From: Sulfuricella sp.
GTDB taxonomy: Bacteria; Pseudomonadota; Gammaproteobacteria; Burkholderiales; Sulfuricellaceae
DNA length: 33,689 bases
Assembly (NCBI GenBank): GCA_018336195.1
Contig: JAGXQV010000139.1
Location: 1-33,689, forward strand
Direction: 5' to 3'
Shown: positions 7,611 through 15,349 of the stretch, piece after piece
Layout: each line of letters starts with the position of its first letter
How positions within the stretch are numbered: the first letter of the stretch is position 1
Made by a program: the position numbers and the translations under genes
Notes under the pieces: generated by a model
Told to the model about the DNA's origin: nothing
Databases searched by the model: none
What the model saw: the letters and a program-made list of their open reading frames with translations, nothing else

Positions 7611-8210
7611 ATGCAAACCAAACAACCCGACATCACCCGCGACAAGGTTCTCGAAGCCGCGTTCTGCGAAATCCACCGCAGAGGTTTCCAGGCCGCCAGC
7701 ATCGCCAACATCCTGGCCAGCACCGGGCTGACCAAGGGCGCGCTGTACCATCATTTCCCCACCAAGCAGGCGCTGGGGTTGGCGGTGGTGGACGAGGTAA
7801 TTTACCGGCGCCTCGACGAACGTTTCTTCACGCCGCTGCGGCAAAGCCAACAACCGCTGGAAACCCTGCTGAGTATCCTCGACAACATCGCGGAACGCGC
7901 CAATGAACTGGTGACGCTGGGTTGCCCGCTCAACAACCTGATCCAGGAAATGAGCCCGCTCGACCCGGCCTTCAAGGAGCGCCTAGGCATCGTGCTGCAC
8001 GCCTGGCGCGACGCGGTGGAAGGCGCCTTGCAGCGGGCGCAAGAACAGCAAATTCTACGTGCCGACGTGGATTGCGCAGCCGCCGCGCTGTTCATCGTAT
8101 CGGCCTGGGAAGGCTGCATCGGCATTGCCAAGAACCTGCAATCCGCCGATGCGCTGGCGCTATGCAGCCGCCAGTTGCAAGCCTATATCCGCAGCCTGCG
8201 TACCGCGTAA
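7611..8210 (+). CDS. TetR/AcrR family transcriptional regulator
   Basis: A 199-residue TetR-family repressor. Residues about 10-55 form the DNA-binding domain with the typical sequence ILASTGLTKGALYHHFPTKQAL; the C-terminal ligand domain (about 75-199) contains CPLNNLIQEMSP, as in the YxaF/LmrA-like subgroup. The ATG at 7611 is chosen because the HTH homology starts just after it; an upstream TTG frame at 7575 overlaps the -35 box. A dyad ATACCG...CGGTAT lies in its own promoter, and a second one lies before the downstream gene at 8266, so it likely represses itself and the three genes that follow. The inducer is unknown; neighbouring genes point to electrophiles, nitro compounds or quinones. 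Confidence 0.92.
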   Translation: MQTKQPDITRDKVLEAAFCEIHRRGFQAASIANILASTGLTKGALYHHFPTKQALGLAVVDEVIYRRLDERFFTPLRQSQQPLETLLSILDNIAERANELVTLGCPLNNLIQEMSPLDPAFKERLGIVLHAWRDAVEGALQRAQEQQILRADVDCAAAALFIVSAWEGCIGIAKNLQSADALALCSRQLQAYIRSLRTA

Positions 8211-8227
8211 TTTTTTTACCGCAAACC

Positions 8228-8245
8228 ATACCGACCGTTCGGTAT
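8228..8245 (+). promoter_or_regulatory. Second TetR operator upstream of the CMD gene
   Basis: ataccgaccgttcggtat has arms ATACCGA/TCGGTAT with a 4-base centre. It repeats the half-sites of the dyad at 7586-7599 and lies 20 bases before the start at 8266, so both are probably bound by the TetR protein encoded between them. Confidence 0.6.
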
Positions 8246-8265
8246 TTACCCAAGGGAGAACCACC

Positions 8266-8799
8266 ATGCCGTTGATCCACACCGTCGCCCCCTCGCAAGC
8301 CCACGGCCAGGTCGCCGAGGTCTATCGCCAGGCCGAAGCCATCCTGGGCCGCGTGCCGAATGCCTTCCAGATGTACAGCGGCAGCCCTGCCCTGCTGGAA
8401 ACCCAGTGGCAGCAGACCGCTTATTTCATGCGCCACCCCACCCTGAGCTTCCCGCTGCTGGCATTCACCCGCCTGCTGGTGTCGCAGGATCACCGTTGCG
8501 ATTACTGCATCGACTTCAACGCCGCGATGCTGGTCGAACGGGCCGGCCTCCCCCCGGAGCAGATCGCCGCGGTCAAGCGCGATCCGACGACTGCGCCGCT
8601 GGAAGCCAGGGACAAGGCGATGCTGTTGTTCGCCTTGAAGGCTTCGCGCACGCCGCATGAGGTCACGGCTGCCGACATCGACGCCCTGAAATCGCTGGGT
8701 TGGGCGGAGAGCGACATTCTCGACGCGGTTGCCCACGCAGCCCGCAACATGGCGGCGGATATCGTGTTCAACACCTTCAAGATCGTTCGCGACGAGTAA
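8266..8799 (+). CDS. Carboxymuconolactone decarboxylase/AhpD-like protein
   Basis: A 177-residue, mostly helical protein of the carboxymuconolactone decarboxylase (CMD) superfamily. The CxxC pair is in HRCDYCIDFN (Cys78 and Cys81). AhpD-type peroxidases have CxxC followed three residues later by His; here that place is Asn85, so classical AhpD proton relay may be altered. Members of this family reduce peroxides or are uncharacterised. The length and the N-terminal half (GRVPNAFQMYSGSP) match the stand-alone 'peroxidase-related' group. It is the first gene after a TetR operator and is followed by a tautomerase and a nitroreductase on the same strand, suggesting a small stress-inducible operon. 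The biochemical role cannot be settled from sequence. Confidence 0.88.
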   Translation: MPLIHTVAPSQAHGQVAEVYRQAEAILGRVPNAFQMYSGSPALLETQWQQTAYFMRHPTLSFPLLAFTRLLVSQDHRCDYCIDFNAAMLVERAGLPPEQIAAVKRDPTTAPLEARDKAMLLFALKASRTPHEVTAADIDALKSLGWAESDILDAVAHAARNMAADIVFNTFKIVRDE

Positions 8800-8850
8800 C
8801 CTGGCGGGGCTGTCCGGGACCGCACAGCCCTGCCCCTCAGGAGACAAGCC

Positions 8851-9252
8851 ATGCCTTATCTGAATGCCAAACTTTCCGCCCCACCTTCGGCGGAACTCAC
8901 CGCAGCAATCGCCGCGCGGCTGACGGAATTGACCGACGCCGTCCTGCACAAAAAACGCGAACTGACGTCCGTTGCGGTGGAATACGTCCCGCCCGCGCAA
9001 TGGTTCATCGGCGGCGAATCGCTGGCGGCCCTGGGTCTCGCCACTTTCTATCTGGACGTCAAGGTGACGGAAGGCACCAACAGCAAGGACGAAAAAGCAC
9101 TTTACGTCGCACAGGTTTTTGCCGCCGTCGCGGCGCTGGTCGGCGATCTTCATCCGACCAGCTATATCGTCATCCACGAAGTCCGCGGCGACGCCTGGGG
9201 ATACCAGGGGAAAACCCAGGAATTCCGCTACGTTCAAGGCAAGCCCAACTAG
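8851..9252 (+). CDS. Tautomerase superfamily protein
   Basis: A 133-residue member of the 4-oxalocrotonate tautomerase/MIF superfamily. After Met removal the chain starts with Pro (PYLNAKL), the catalytic N-terminal base of the whole superfamily. The length is about twice the 62-residue 4-OT subunit, so this is the two-module form, as in MIF and malonate-semialdehyde decarboxylase. The beta-alpha-beta units are seen at 2-50 and about 60-115. It lies 51 bases after the CMD gene, with a caggaga ribosome binding site before it. The actual reaction (keto-enol tautomerisation, dehalogenation or decarboxylation) is unknown. The neighbouring nitroreductase and CMD genes suggest a role in handling an aromatic or unsaturated carbonyl compound. 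Confidence 0.75.
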   Translation: MPYLNAKLSAPPSAELTAAIAARLTELTDAVLHKKRELTSVAVEYVPPAQWFIGGESLAALGLATFYLDVKVTEGTNSKDEKALYVAQVFAAVAALVGDLHPTSYIVIHEVRGDAWGYQGKTQEFRYVQGKPN

Positions 9253-9289
9253 CCAAGCACACCCACGTCATTTCAAGGAGGAACACCTG

Positions 9290-9892
9290 ATGAAAGTCAG
9301 TCTAGCCATCGAAAAGCGCCGCGCCGTCAAGGCGTTCGATCCGAACCACAGCATGAGCGAAGCGGAAATCGAGAAGCTCATGACCCTCGCGGCACTCTCG
9401 CCCACCGCCTTCAACATCCAGCATTGGCGCTTCGTGCTGGTGCGCGACCCGGACTTGCGCCGGCAAGTCCGGGCGGTGGCCTGGGATCAGGCACAGGTGA
9501 CCGATGCCTCGCTGCTGGTGGTGCTGACCGCAGATCTCAAGGCTTGGGAGAAAGACCCGGCGCGCTACTGGCACGGGGCGCCGCAAGCGCTACAGGATTA
9601 CCTGGTGGCGGCCATCGACCGCTATTACCGGGGAAACGAACAGGTGCAGCGCGACGAAACCATGCGCTCTTGCGGGATTGCCGCGATGACGCTGATGCTG
9701 GCGGCCCAGGAGATGGGCTACGAGTCCTGCCCGATGGATGGCTTCGATTTCGACGCGGTGGGCAAACTCGTCAATCTGCCCCCGGACCACGTGGTCTCGA
9801 TGTTCGTCGCCATCGGCAAGGGCATCCAGGCGCCGTTGGCGCGGGTCGGCAAGCTGGGGCTGGACGAAGTGGTCGTCACCAACCGCTTCTAG
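9290..9892 (+). CDS. Nitroreductase family protein
   Basis: A 200-residue FMN-dependent nitroreductase-like oxidoreductase. The N-terminal FMN-phosphate motif IEKRRAVKAFDP (residues 5-16) and the substrate segment LSPTAFNIQHWRFV (about 34-47) are typical. The C-terminal part has the usual G-rich FMN contact (AIGKG). These enzymes are cytosolic dimers that reduce nitroaromatics, quinones or enones with NAD(P)H. The start is fixed by a strong AAGGAGG at 9275-9281; a longer frame starts inside the preceding gene and is rejected. It is the last gene of the TetR-controlled set and ends 3 bases before the stop of the convergent HD-GYP gene. Confidence 0.92.
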   Translation: MKVSLAIEKRRAVKAFDPNHSMSEAEIEKLMTLAALSPTAFNIQHWRFVLVRDPDLRRQVRAVAWDQAQVTDASLLVVLTADLKAWEKDPARYWHGAPQALQDYLVAAIDRYYRGNEQVQRDETMRSCGIAAMTLMLAAQEMGYESCPMDGFDFDAVGKLVNLPPDHVVSMFVAIGKGIQAPLARVGKLGLDEVVVTNRF

Positions 9893-9895
9893 CCT

Positions 9896-11527
9896 TTAAT
9901 CCGCCAGTCCGGGGATCCGGCTTTCATCGACCGCGTCGAACTGCGATTCGCTGAGGAAGCGCTGGGCGTATTGCAGGTAGACCTTGTCGCGGATAAACAG
10001 GCGGAACAGGTCGCGGTCGATGTGGTTGTCCATGGCCATCCGCCCCAGGATGGTGAGCGCCTGCATCAGCGACATGCCGGGCCGGTAGGGGCGGTCCTTG
10101 GCGGTCAGGGCTTCGAACACGTCAGCGATCGCCAGCACTTTCATCTGCACCGACATCTGGTCGCCGGTCAGGCCCATCGGATAACCCTTGCCGTCGATAC
10201 GCTCGTGATGGGCTCCGGCGATCAGCGGGACATTGCGCAACTCCCGCGGCCAGGGCAGTTGTTCGAGCATTATCATGGAGGTCAGGACGTGGCGGTTGAT
10301 GATTTCCCGCTCATCGTCGGTCAGGGTGCCGCGCGGGATGTTGAGGCAAAGATTTTCTTCCGCCGACAGTAGCTTGGCCGTTTCGTCACGGCGATTCGCA
10401 TAGCAGCGCTCGCCGATCCGGTTTACCCGTTCCTGGTGGGCGGGCGACATGAATTCCCGGCCGAAATTGCAGTGGTTGAGGAATTCGAATTCCTCGTCGA
10501 GCGCCGCCCATTTCTCGCGAAGCCGGGCTTGCTGGGCATCGAACTGCGCCTCATCCGCCCCCTGGCTGAGCAATTCGATACGCTCCTTCAGCATGGCGAT
10601 TTCCGCTTCGCGCTTGAGGATCACGAAGCGCGCCTCGATCAACTGGATGCGGTCGAAAATGGTTTCCAGCTTGGTGGCCTTGTCCACCACATGCACCGGC
10701 GTGGCGAGCTTGCCGCAATCGTGGAGCAGGCCGGCGATTTTCAACTCGTAGAACTCCGCCTCACTCATCTGGAATTCGGCATAAGGCCCTTCCCGCGTAG
10801 CGTGGGCGGCCTGGGCGAGCATCAGCGCCAGTTCCGGCACGCGCTGCCCATGGCTGCCGGTATAAGGCGATTTTTCGTCGATGGCGACGCTGATACCCTG
10901 GATCAACGCCTCGAAGAGCTCGCGCATCTGATCAAGCAGGTTACGGTTGGTCAGCGCGATGGCGGCCTGCGAGGCCAGCGATTCGGCGAGTTCCTGGGCA
11001 TCCGGGGAAAACGGGATGGTCTCGCCGCTGGACGGATGGATCGAATTGATCAGTTGCAGCGCGCCGATCACCTCGTTCTGGTGATTCTTCAACGGGATAG
11101 TGAGAAACGATTGGGAGCGATAACCGGTTTTTTCGTCGAAAGCCCGCGTCCCGGTAAAGTCGTAGCGCTCTTCCGCATACACGTCGGGAATATTGATGGT
11201 GTGGTTATGCAGCACCGCGCTGGTCACCACCAGGGTATCGTTGAGCGAGCCATCCTCGCGGTACAGGGCCACCGGACCGAGCGTGGCAGGCTTGCCGCTC
11301 TTGCCGCCCATGGCGATATTCAGGGAATTGTTGTGGAGGATTTCGAAACGGAGCAGGTTCTTGTCGACCAGATACAGCGTGCCGGCATCGGCAAAAGTGA
11401 CTTCCTGGGCTGCGACCAGGATGCTTTCAAGCAACTGGGTGGTATCTCTCTCGGCGGAAAGCGAAGCGCCGATGGTGGTCAGTTTTCTGAGGCGGGATAA
11501 CAGCGACTCCACCGTATCGGTGGTCAT
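9896..11527 (-). CDS. GAF and HD-GYP domain protein, probable c-di-GMP phosphodiesterase
   Basis: A 543-residue protein. A GAF sensory domain occupies about residues 15-195, a helical linker follows, then an HD-GYP-type domain: LLHDCGKLATP (His269, Asp270, Lys273), His413 in IINRHVLTS, HHERIDGKGYP (440-450) and AIADVFEALTAKDRPYR (466-482). All are the expected metal-site and GYP residues. Unusually, about 100 mostly helical, charged residues (roughly 292-398) sit between the HD motif and the next conserved helix; in ordinary HD-GYP proteins that gap is around 25 residues. HD-GYP enzymes hydrolyse c-di-GMP to pGpG or GMP. No membrane segment or receiver domain is seen, so it is cytosolic and should respond to a small ligand via GAF. 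Confidence 0.9.
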   Translation of the reverse strand: MTTDTVESLLSRLRKLTTIGASLSAERDTTQLLESILVAAQEVTFADAGTLYLVDKNLLRFEILHNNSLNIAMGGKSGKPATLGPVALYREDGSLNDTLVVTSAVLHNHTINIPDVYAEERYDFTGTRAFDEKTGYRSQSFLTIPLKNHQNEVIGALQLINSIHPSSGETIPFSPDAQELAESLASQAAIALTNRNLLDQMRELFEALIQGISVAIDEKSPYTGSHGQRVPELALMLAQAAHATREGPYAEFQMSEAEFYELKIAGLLHDCGKLATPVHVVDKATKLETIFDRIQLIEARFVILKREAEIAMLKERIELLSQGADEAQFDAQQARLREKWAALDEEFEFLNHCNFGREFMSPAHQERVNRIGERCYANRRDETAKLLSAEENLCLNIPRGTLTDDEREIINRHVLTSMIMLEQLPWPRELRNVPLIAGAHHERIDGKGYPMGLTGDQMSVQMKVLAIADVFEALTAKDRPYRPGMSLMQALTILGRMAMDNHIDRDLFRLFIRDKVYLQYAQRFLSESQFDAVDESRIPGLAD

Positions 11528-11553
11528 GACGACTCCCCAGGCTGATTTCAGGT

Positions 11554-11588
11554 AAAAAAAACCTGGACGCCGCTTGCCGGCGTCCAGG
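11554..11588 (-). terminator. Rho-independent terminator of the HU gene
   Basis: A perfect 11-bp stem (cctggacgccg at 11562-11572 with cggcgtccagg at 11578-11588) has a 5-base loop, followed on the minus strand by eight U (11554-11561). It lies 24 bases after the HU stop and separates HU from the HD-GYP gene. Confidence 0.92.
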
Positions 11589-11611
11589 GCTTAATTCTGG
11601 ACAAACCTGAA

Positions 11612-11941
11612 TTATTTCTTCTTTGCTTTGGGAGCAGCGGGCTTGGCGGCGGCCTTGGCTGGCTTTACGCCGGCAACGGTATCAGCCAGGGCTTTGCCGA
11701 CTTTGAATTTCACAACTTTCTTGGCATCGATCTTGATGGTCTTGCCGGTAGCCGGGTTACGGCCTTCACGAGCAGCGCGCTCGGATACCGCGAAGGTACC
11801 GAAGCCGATCAGTTGTACGGAATCCTGGTTGGTCAGGGCATCCTTGACGGCGCCCATCAAGGCATCCAGCATTTCCGCGGTCTTGGCCTTGGAAGCACCG
11901 GTCTTGGAGGCTACGGCATCGACGAGTTCAGCTTTGTTCAT
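11612..11941 (-). CDS. HU-family DNA-binding protein with basic C-terminal tail
   Basis: A 109-residue nucleoid protein. Residues 1-90 are a complete [17 protein letters not shown], the FGTF turn, and the DNA-binding arm with GRNPATGK and its Pro wedge. The last about 20 residues are only Ala, Pro and Lys ([15 protein letters not shown]), a histone H1-like tail found in some beta- and gammaproteobacterial HU proteins. The start at 11941 is chosen because AAGGAG ends directly against the upstream ATG at 11950, too close to use, but lies 9 bases from this one. The gene is monocistronic with its own terminator. HU bends and compacts DNA as a dimer. Whether it is the HU alpha or beta type is not clear. 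Confidence 0.95.
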   Translation of the reverse strand: MNKAELVDAVASKTGASKAKTAEMLDALMGAVKDALTNQDSVQLIGFGTFAVSERAAREGRNPATGKTIKIDAKKVVKFKVGKALADTVAGVKPAKAAAKPAAPKAKKK

Positions 11942-11950
11942 TTGCAACAT

Positions 11951-12450
11951 CTCCTTTATTTGGTTGGGTGGTAAATATTAGCAACAACAGCAACTATAAC
12001 CGGTAATGGCCTGCAGATCACGCTCCGGTCACATTCTCGGACAACAAAATGACATCCGCATAATAATACAAACCGGGTTTTCCCGAAATAGACAAATGAA
12101 AACAGGAACACCCCATACCATGGGGGAGAACAACAACATCCGAAAAAAATCAGCTCGGGTTGTGGAGTGCTATCCATCATTCTCCCTTGTTATGGTTGAT
12201 TGCCGGGCGGAATTATTATTGGAAATGCCGCTGCCGCTGGCTGAGAAGGAAGATGGATAGCGCCCGGCTGAGTATTATTGTCCCTGATGCTGCCTTATTC
12301 AGGCAAAATATGCCAACAACCCGGCCCCTAAGCAAGTGTTAATCGGGGGTTTTTGAAAAAAATAGGTCTTCCCCTAGATTTTTGTGGGAAATAATCAACA
12401 CTATTGCAACCCAATCCATGCCGGCAACATACAACGCCGCTTTTCGCCTC
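11951..12450. other. Intergenic region between HU and bioA
   Basis: Divergent spacer of about 500 bases, clearly more AT-rich than the flanking genes. It must hold the HU promoter (minus) and the bioA promoter (plus). TAATAT- and TATAGT-like boxes lie upstream of HU at about 11970-12000, but I cannot pair them with a good -35. No recognisable gene, tRNA or BirA-type operator was found. Small frames here have no domain and no ribosome binding site. Confidence 0.5.
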
Positions 12451-13761
12451 ATGAACAACCTGGATTTGCTGAACCGCTCGCGGGCTGCCGTCTGGCATCC
12501 CTGCACCCAGATGAAACACCACGAAACCCTGCCGCTGGTTCCCATCGAACGCGGCGCCGGGCCATGGCTTTACGATTTCGACGGCAAGCGCTATCTCGAC
12601 GCGGTGAGTTCCTGGTGGGTCAACCTGTTCGGTCACTGCAACCCGCGCATCAACGCGGCCCTCAAGGACCAGCTCGACACCCTGGAACATGTGATCCTGG
12701 CCGGTTTCACTCAGCGCCCGGTGGTCGAGTTGTCGGAGCGGCTGGCGCAACTCAGCGGCCTGGGCCACGCCTTTTACGGCTCGGACGGTGCTTCCGCCAC
12801 CGAAATCGCCCTCAAGATGAGCTTTCATTATTGGCGCAACCGCGGCAGGCCGGGCAAAACCCGCTTCGTCAGCCTGGCCAACGGTTATCACGGCGAAACC
12901 GTGGGGGCGCTGGCGGTCACCGACGTGGCGATCTTCAAGAACACCTATGCCCCGCTGCTGCGCGCCGGCGTCCAGGTACCCACCCCGGATTGGCGCCATG
13001 CCGCGCCGGGCGAATCGCCCCGCGACTTCGCGGTGCGCCGGGCTGCGGATCTGCGCAACCACCTGAAAAAACACCACCACGAAACCGCAGCCCTGATTCT
13101 CGAACCGCTGGTGCAAGGCGCTGCGGGGATGGGCATGTACCACCCCGAATACCTGCGCCTGGCGCGGGCCGCCTGCGACGAATTCGAGGTGCATCTGATC
13201 GCCGACGAAATCGCCGTGGGCTTCGGCCGCACCGGTACCTTTTTCGCCCATGAACAGGCCGCCATCCGTCCGGATTTCCTGTGCCTTTCCAAGGGCATCA
13301 CCGGCGGCTACCTGCCGCTCTCGGCGGTACTCACCCGCGAGGGGGTCTACCAGGCTTTTTATCACGACGAGATGGCGAAAGGCTTCCTCCATTCCCATTC
13401 CTACACCGGCAATGCCCTGGCCTGCCGTGCCGCGCTGGCGGTGCTGGACATCTTCGCGGAAGACCAGGTGATCGAGGCGAACCGTGCCAAAACCGCGCGG
13501 TTCAACGAACTGTTGACCCCCCTGGCAAACCATCCGCGCCTCGCCAATTTCCGTAACAGCGGGATGATCTGGGCTTTCGAAGTCAACAACGCACCAGCGG
13601 ATTTCGCGCGGCGTTTTTTCGAGGAAGGCCTGCGCCGCGAAATCCTCCTGCGCCCCATCGGCAATACCGTGTATTTCATGCCGCCCTACGTGGTCGGCGA
13701 AACGGAAATGGCGCACCTCCAGGCGGCGGTACTGGATATACTCAACCAGTTTGAAAAATGA
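12451..13761 (+). CDS. bioA: Adenosylmethionine-8-amino-7-oxononanoate aminotransferase
   Basis: A 436-residue class-III PLP aminotransferase that makes 7,8-diaminononanoate from KAPA using S-adenosylmethionine as amino donor in biotin synthesis. Diagnostic features are WHPCTQMK at 15-22 (usually WHPYT; Cys18 replaces Tyr), SSWWVNLFGH (53-62), GSDGASATEIA, the cofactor Asp in ADEIAVGFGRTG (251-262), and the PLP lysine Lys281 in CLSKGITGGYLPLS. The frame is open further upstream, but homology starts at this ATG; the upstream starts also lack a ribosome binding site. It stands alone without bioB, bioF or bioD nearby. Its stop overlaps the first possible ATG of the next frame (ATGA). Confidence 0.95.
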   Translation: MNNLDLLNRSRAAVWHPCTQMKHHETLPLVPIERGAGPWLYDFDGKRYLDAVSSWWVNLFGHCNPRINAALKDQLDTLEHVILAGFTQRPVVELSERLAQLSGLGHAFYGSDGASATEIALKMSFHYWRNRGRPGKTRFVSLANGYHGETVGALAVTDVAIFKNTYAPLLRAGVQVPTPDWRHAAPGESPRDFAVRRAADLRNHLKKHHHETAALILEPLVQGAAGMGMYHPEYLRLARAACDEFEVHLIADEIAVGFGRTGTFFAHEQAAIRPDFLCLSKGITGGYLPLSAVLTREGVYQAFYHDEMAKGFLHSHSYTGNALACRAALAVLDIFAEDQVIEANRAKTARFNELLTPLANHPRLANFRNSGMIWAFEVNNAPADFARRFFEEGLRREILLRPIGNTVYFMPPYVVGETEMAHLQAAVLDILNQFEK

Positions 13762-13770
13762 ACAATTCGC

Positions 13771-13885
13771 ACCGCAAAGGCGCAGAGGCGCAAAGATTTA
13801 TTTTTGTCCTGACCATACCGCTTGATAAAGGGACTCACACCAACACACTCTTTGCGTTTTCTTTGAGCCTTTGCGCCTTTGCGGT
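13771..13885. repeat. Inverted-repeat element, copy 1 (bioA-dacB junction)
   Basis: The left arm accgcaaaggcgcagaggcg (continuing to 13795) pairs with the right arm 13861-13885 with two mismatches in 25. The arms are made of repeated GGCGCAAAG units, and the right side has an extra unit at 13850-13857. A related copy lies at 16969-17070. The element has about 65 bases of unrelated internal DNA, like a small palindromic dispersed repeat. Confidence 0.8.
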
Positions 13886-13892
13886 TAACGGG

Positions 13893-15287
13893 GTGTGCCG
13901 CACACTGGCTGCCATGGCCCTGCTCCTTGCCCTACCGGCCCTGGCCGCGCCGCCCCCCCCCACGGTCGCCAAGGCGTTGCATGAGGCAGGCATCCCCGAG
14001 CAGTACGTCGCCATCTACCTGCGCGAAACCGGCGCGACCAAGCCGCTCCTCGAACATCAGTCCCGCGCCCCGCTCAGTCCGGCTTCCACCATGAAGCTGG
14101 TCACCACCTACGCCGCGCTGGAACTACTCGGCCCGGCCTACACCTGGCAAACCGGCCTGCTCGCCGAAACCGCCCCGCAAAACGGCATGCTGGAAGGCGA
14201 CCTGTATCTGAAAGGCTCGGGCGACCCGGCCCTGACCATCGAGCGCTTTTGGCTGCTGCTGCGCGACCTGCGCCAACTCGGGGTACGCGAACTGCGCGGC
14301 GACCTGATTCTCGACGACAGCCGCTTCGCCGCGCCGGGCGGCGATCCGGGGGCCTTCGACAACGCCCCGCTACGCCCTTACAACGCGCTGCCCGACGCCC
14401 TGCTGGTCAATTTCAAGAGCACCCGTTTCCGTCTCCTGCCCGGCGACAACGGCACCGGAGTGCGCCTCATCGCCGATCCCGCCCCCCCCCAGCTTGTCGT
14501 GGAGAATCGCTTGCGCGGCGTGGAAGGCGAGTGCGGCGACTGGCGCGAAGGCATTGAGACCAGCGTGGAACGCAACGGCGGGGCCACCGTCAAGGTCGCG
14601 TTCAGCGGCGATTACCCGCTCGCCTGCGGCGAAAGGAACTGGCACCTGGCGCTGTTCGACAACACCACCTATGTTTCCAGCCTGTTTCGCCTGCTCTGGG
14701 AAGAAATGGGCGGGGTACTGCGCGGCGCGGCGAAGCGCGGGGTCACCCCCGCCGCCGCGCGCCTGCTGGCGAGCAGCGAATCGCGCCAACTCGCCGACGT
14801 GGTCCGCGATGTCAACAAGTTCAGCAACAACGTGATGGCTCGCCAGCTTCTCCTGACGCTCGGCAACGGCAGCAGCGAAGCCGGCGCCCAAGCGCTGAAC
14901 GCCTGGTTGGCGGAAAAAGGCCAGCGTTTCCCGGAACTGGCCATTGAAAACGGTTCGGGCCTGTCGCGCCGCGAGCGAATCAGCGCGGAACACCTTGGGG
15001 AACTGCTGGCGGCCGCCTGGCGCAGCCCGGTGATGGCGGAATTCGTCGCCTCGCTGCCCATCGCCGGCATCGACGGCACCATGAAAAAACGCTTGGTCGA
15101 ACGCGGCGTGGCCGGCCATGCCCACATCAAGACCGGCTCGCTGAAGGGGGTCAAGGCCATCGCCGGCTACGTCCATGACCGCAAGGGCCGCCAGATCGTC
15201 GCGGTGTTCCTCATCAACCACCCCAATGCCGCCGCCGGGCAGGCAGCTCAGGATGCGCTGCTGGAGTGGATATACCAACGCCCGTGA
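13893..15287 (+). CDS. dacB: D-alanyl-D-alanine carboxypeptidase/endopeptidase (PBP4)
   Basis: A 464-residue periplasmic low-molecular-weight penicillin-binding protein of the PBP4/S13 family. It trims and cleaves peptidoglycan peptides. The active-site motifs are SPASTMKL (Ser65 nucleophile and Lys68), KFSNN (SxN motif) and HIKTGSLKGV (KTG motif). The large inserted domains typical of PBP4 lie between the first two. A signal peptide (CRTLAAMALLLALPALA, cut before APPPP) starts at the GTG at 13893; this gives a length close to E. coli PBP4 (477). A longer frame begins at the ATG at 13758, overlapping the bioA stop, but its first 45 residues are translated inverted repeat, so I prefer the shorter form. 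Two runs of nine C occur inside the gene. Confidence 0.9.
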   Translation: MCRTLAAMALLLALPALAAPPPPTVAKALHEAGIPEQYVAIYLRETGATKPLLEHQSRAPLSPASTMKLVTTYAALELLGPAYTWQTGLLAETAPQNGMLEGDLYLKGSGDPALTIERFWLLLRDLRQLGVRELRGDLILDDSRFAAPGGDPGAFDNAPLRPYNALPDALLVNFKSTRFRLLPGDNGTGVRLIADPAPPQLVVENRLRGVEGECGDWREGIETSVERNGGATVKVAFSGDYPLACGERNWHLALFDNTTYVSSLFRLLWEEMGGVLRGAAKRGVTPAAARLLASSESRQLADVVRDVNKFSNNVMARQLLLTLGNGSSEAGAQALNAWLAEKGQRFPELAIENGSGLSRRERISAEHLGELLAAAWRSPVMAEFVASLPIAGIDGTMKKRLVERGVAGHAHIKTGSLKGVKAIAGYVHDRKGRQIVAVFLINHPNAAAGQAAQDALLEWIYQRP

Positions 15288-15349
15288 AATTCGTTTGAAT
15301 TAGCCATTCACTGGGGTTATTCTTCCGAGACAATAACAGTTTCCCCGTC

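Noticed and set aside
8092..9237. Minus-strand frame of 381 residues over the CMD and tautomerase genes
   Set aside because: The plus strand encodes two recognisable families with ribosome binding sites; this frame has no homology I can see.
12325..12450. GTGTTAATC and AATCAACAC as a possible BirA operator before bioA
   Set aside because: The half-sites are too far apart and do not match the known BirA consensus.
12328..13716. Minus-strand frame of 462 residues over bioA
   Set aside because: It is an antisense shadow in GC-rich DNA, while the plus strand has full BioA motifs.
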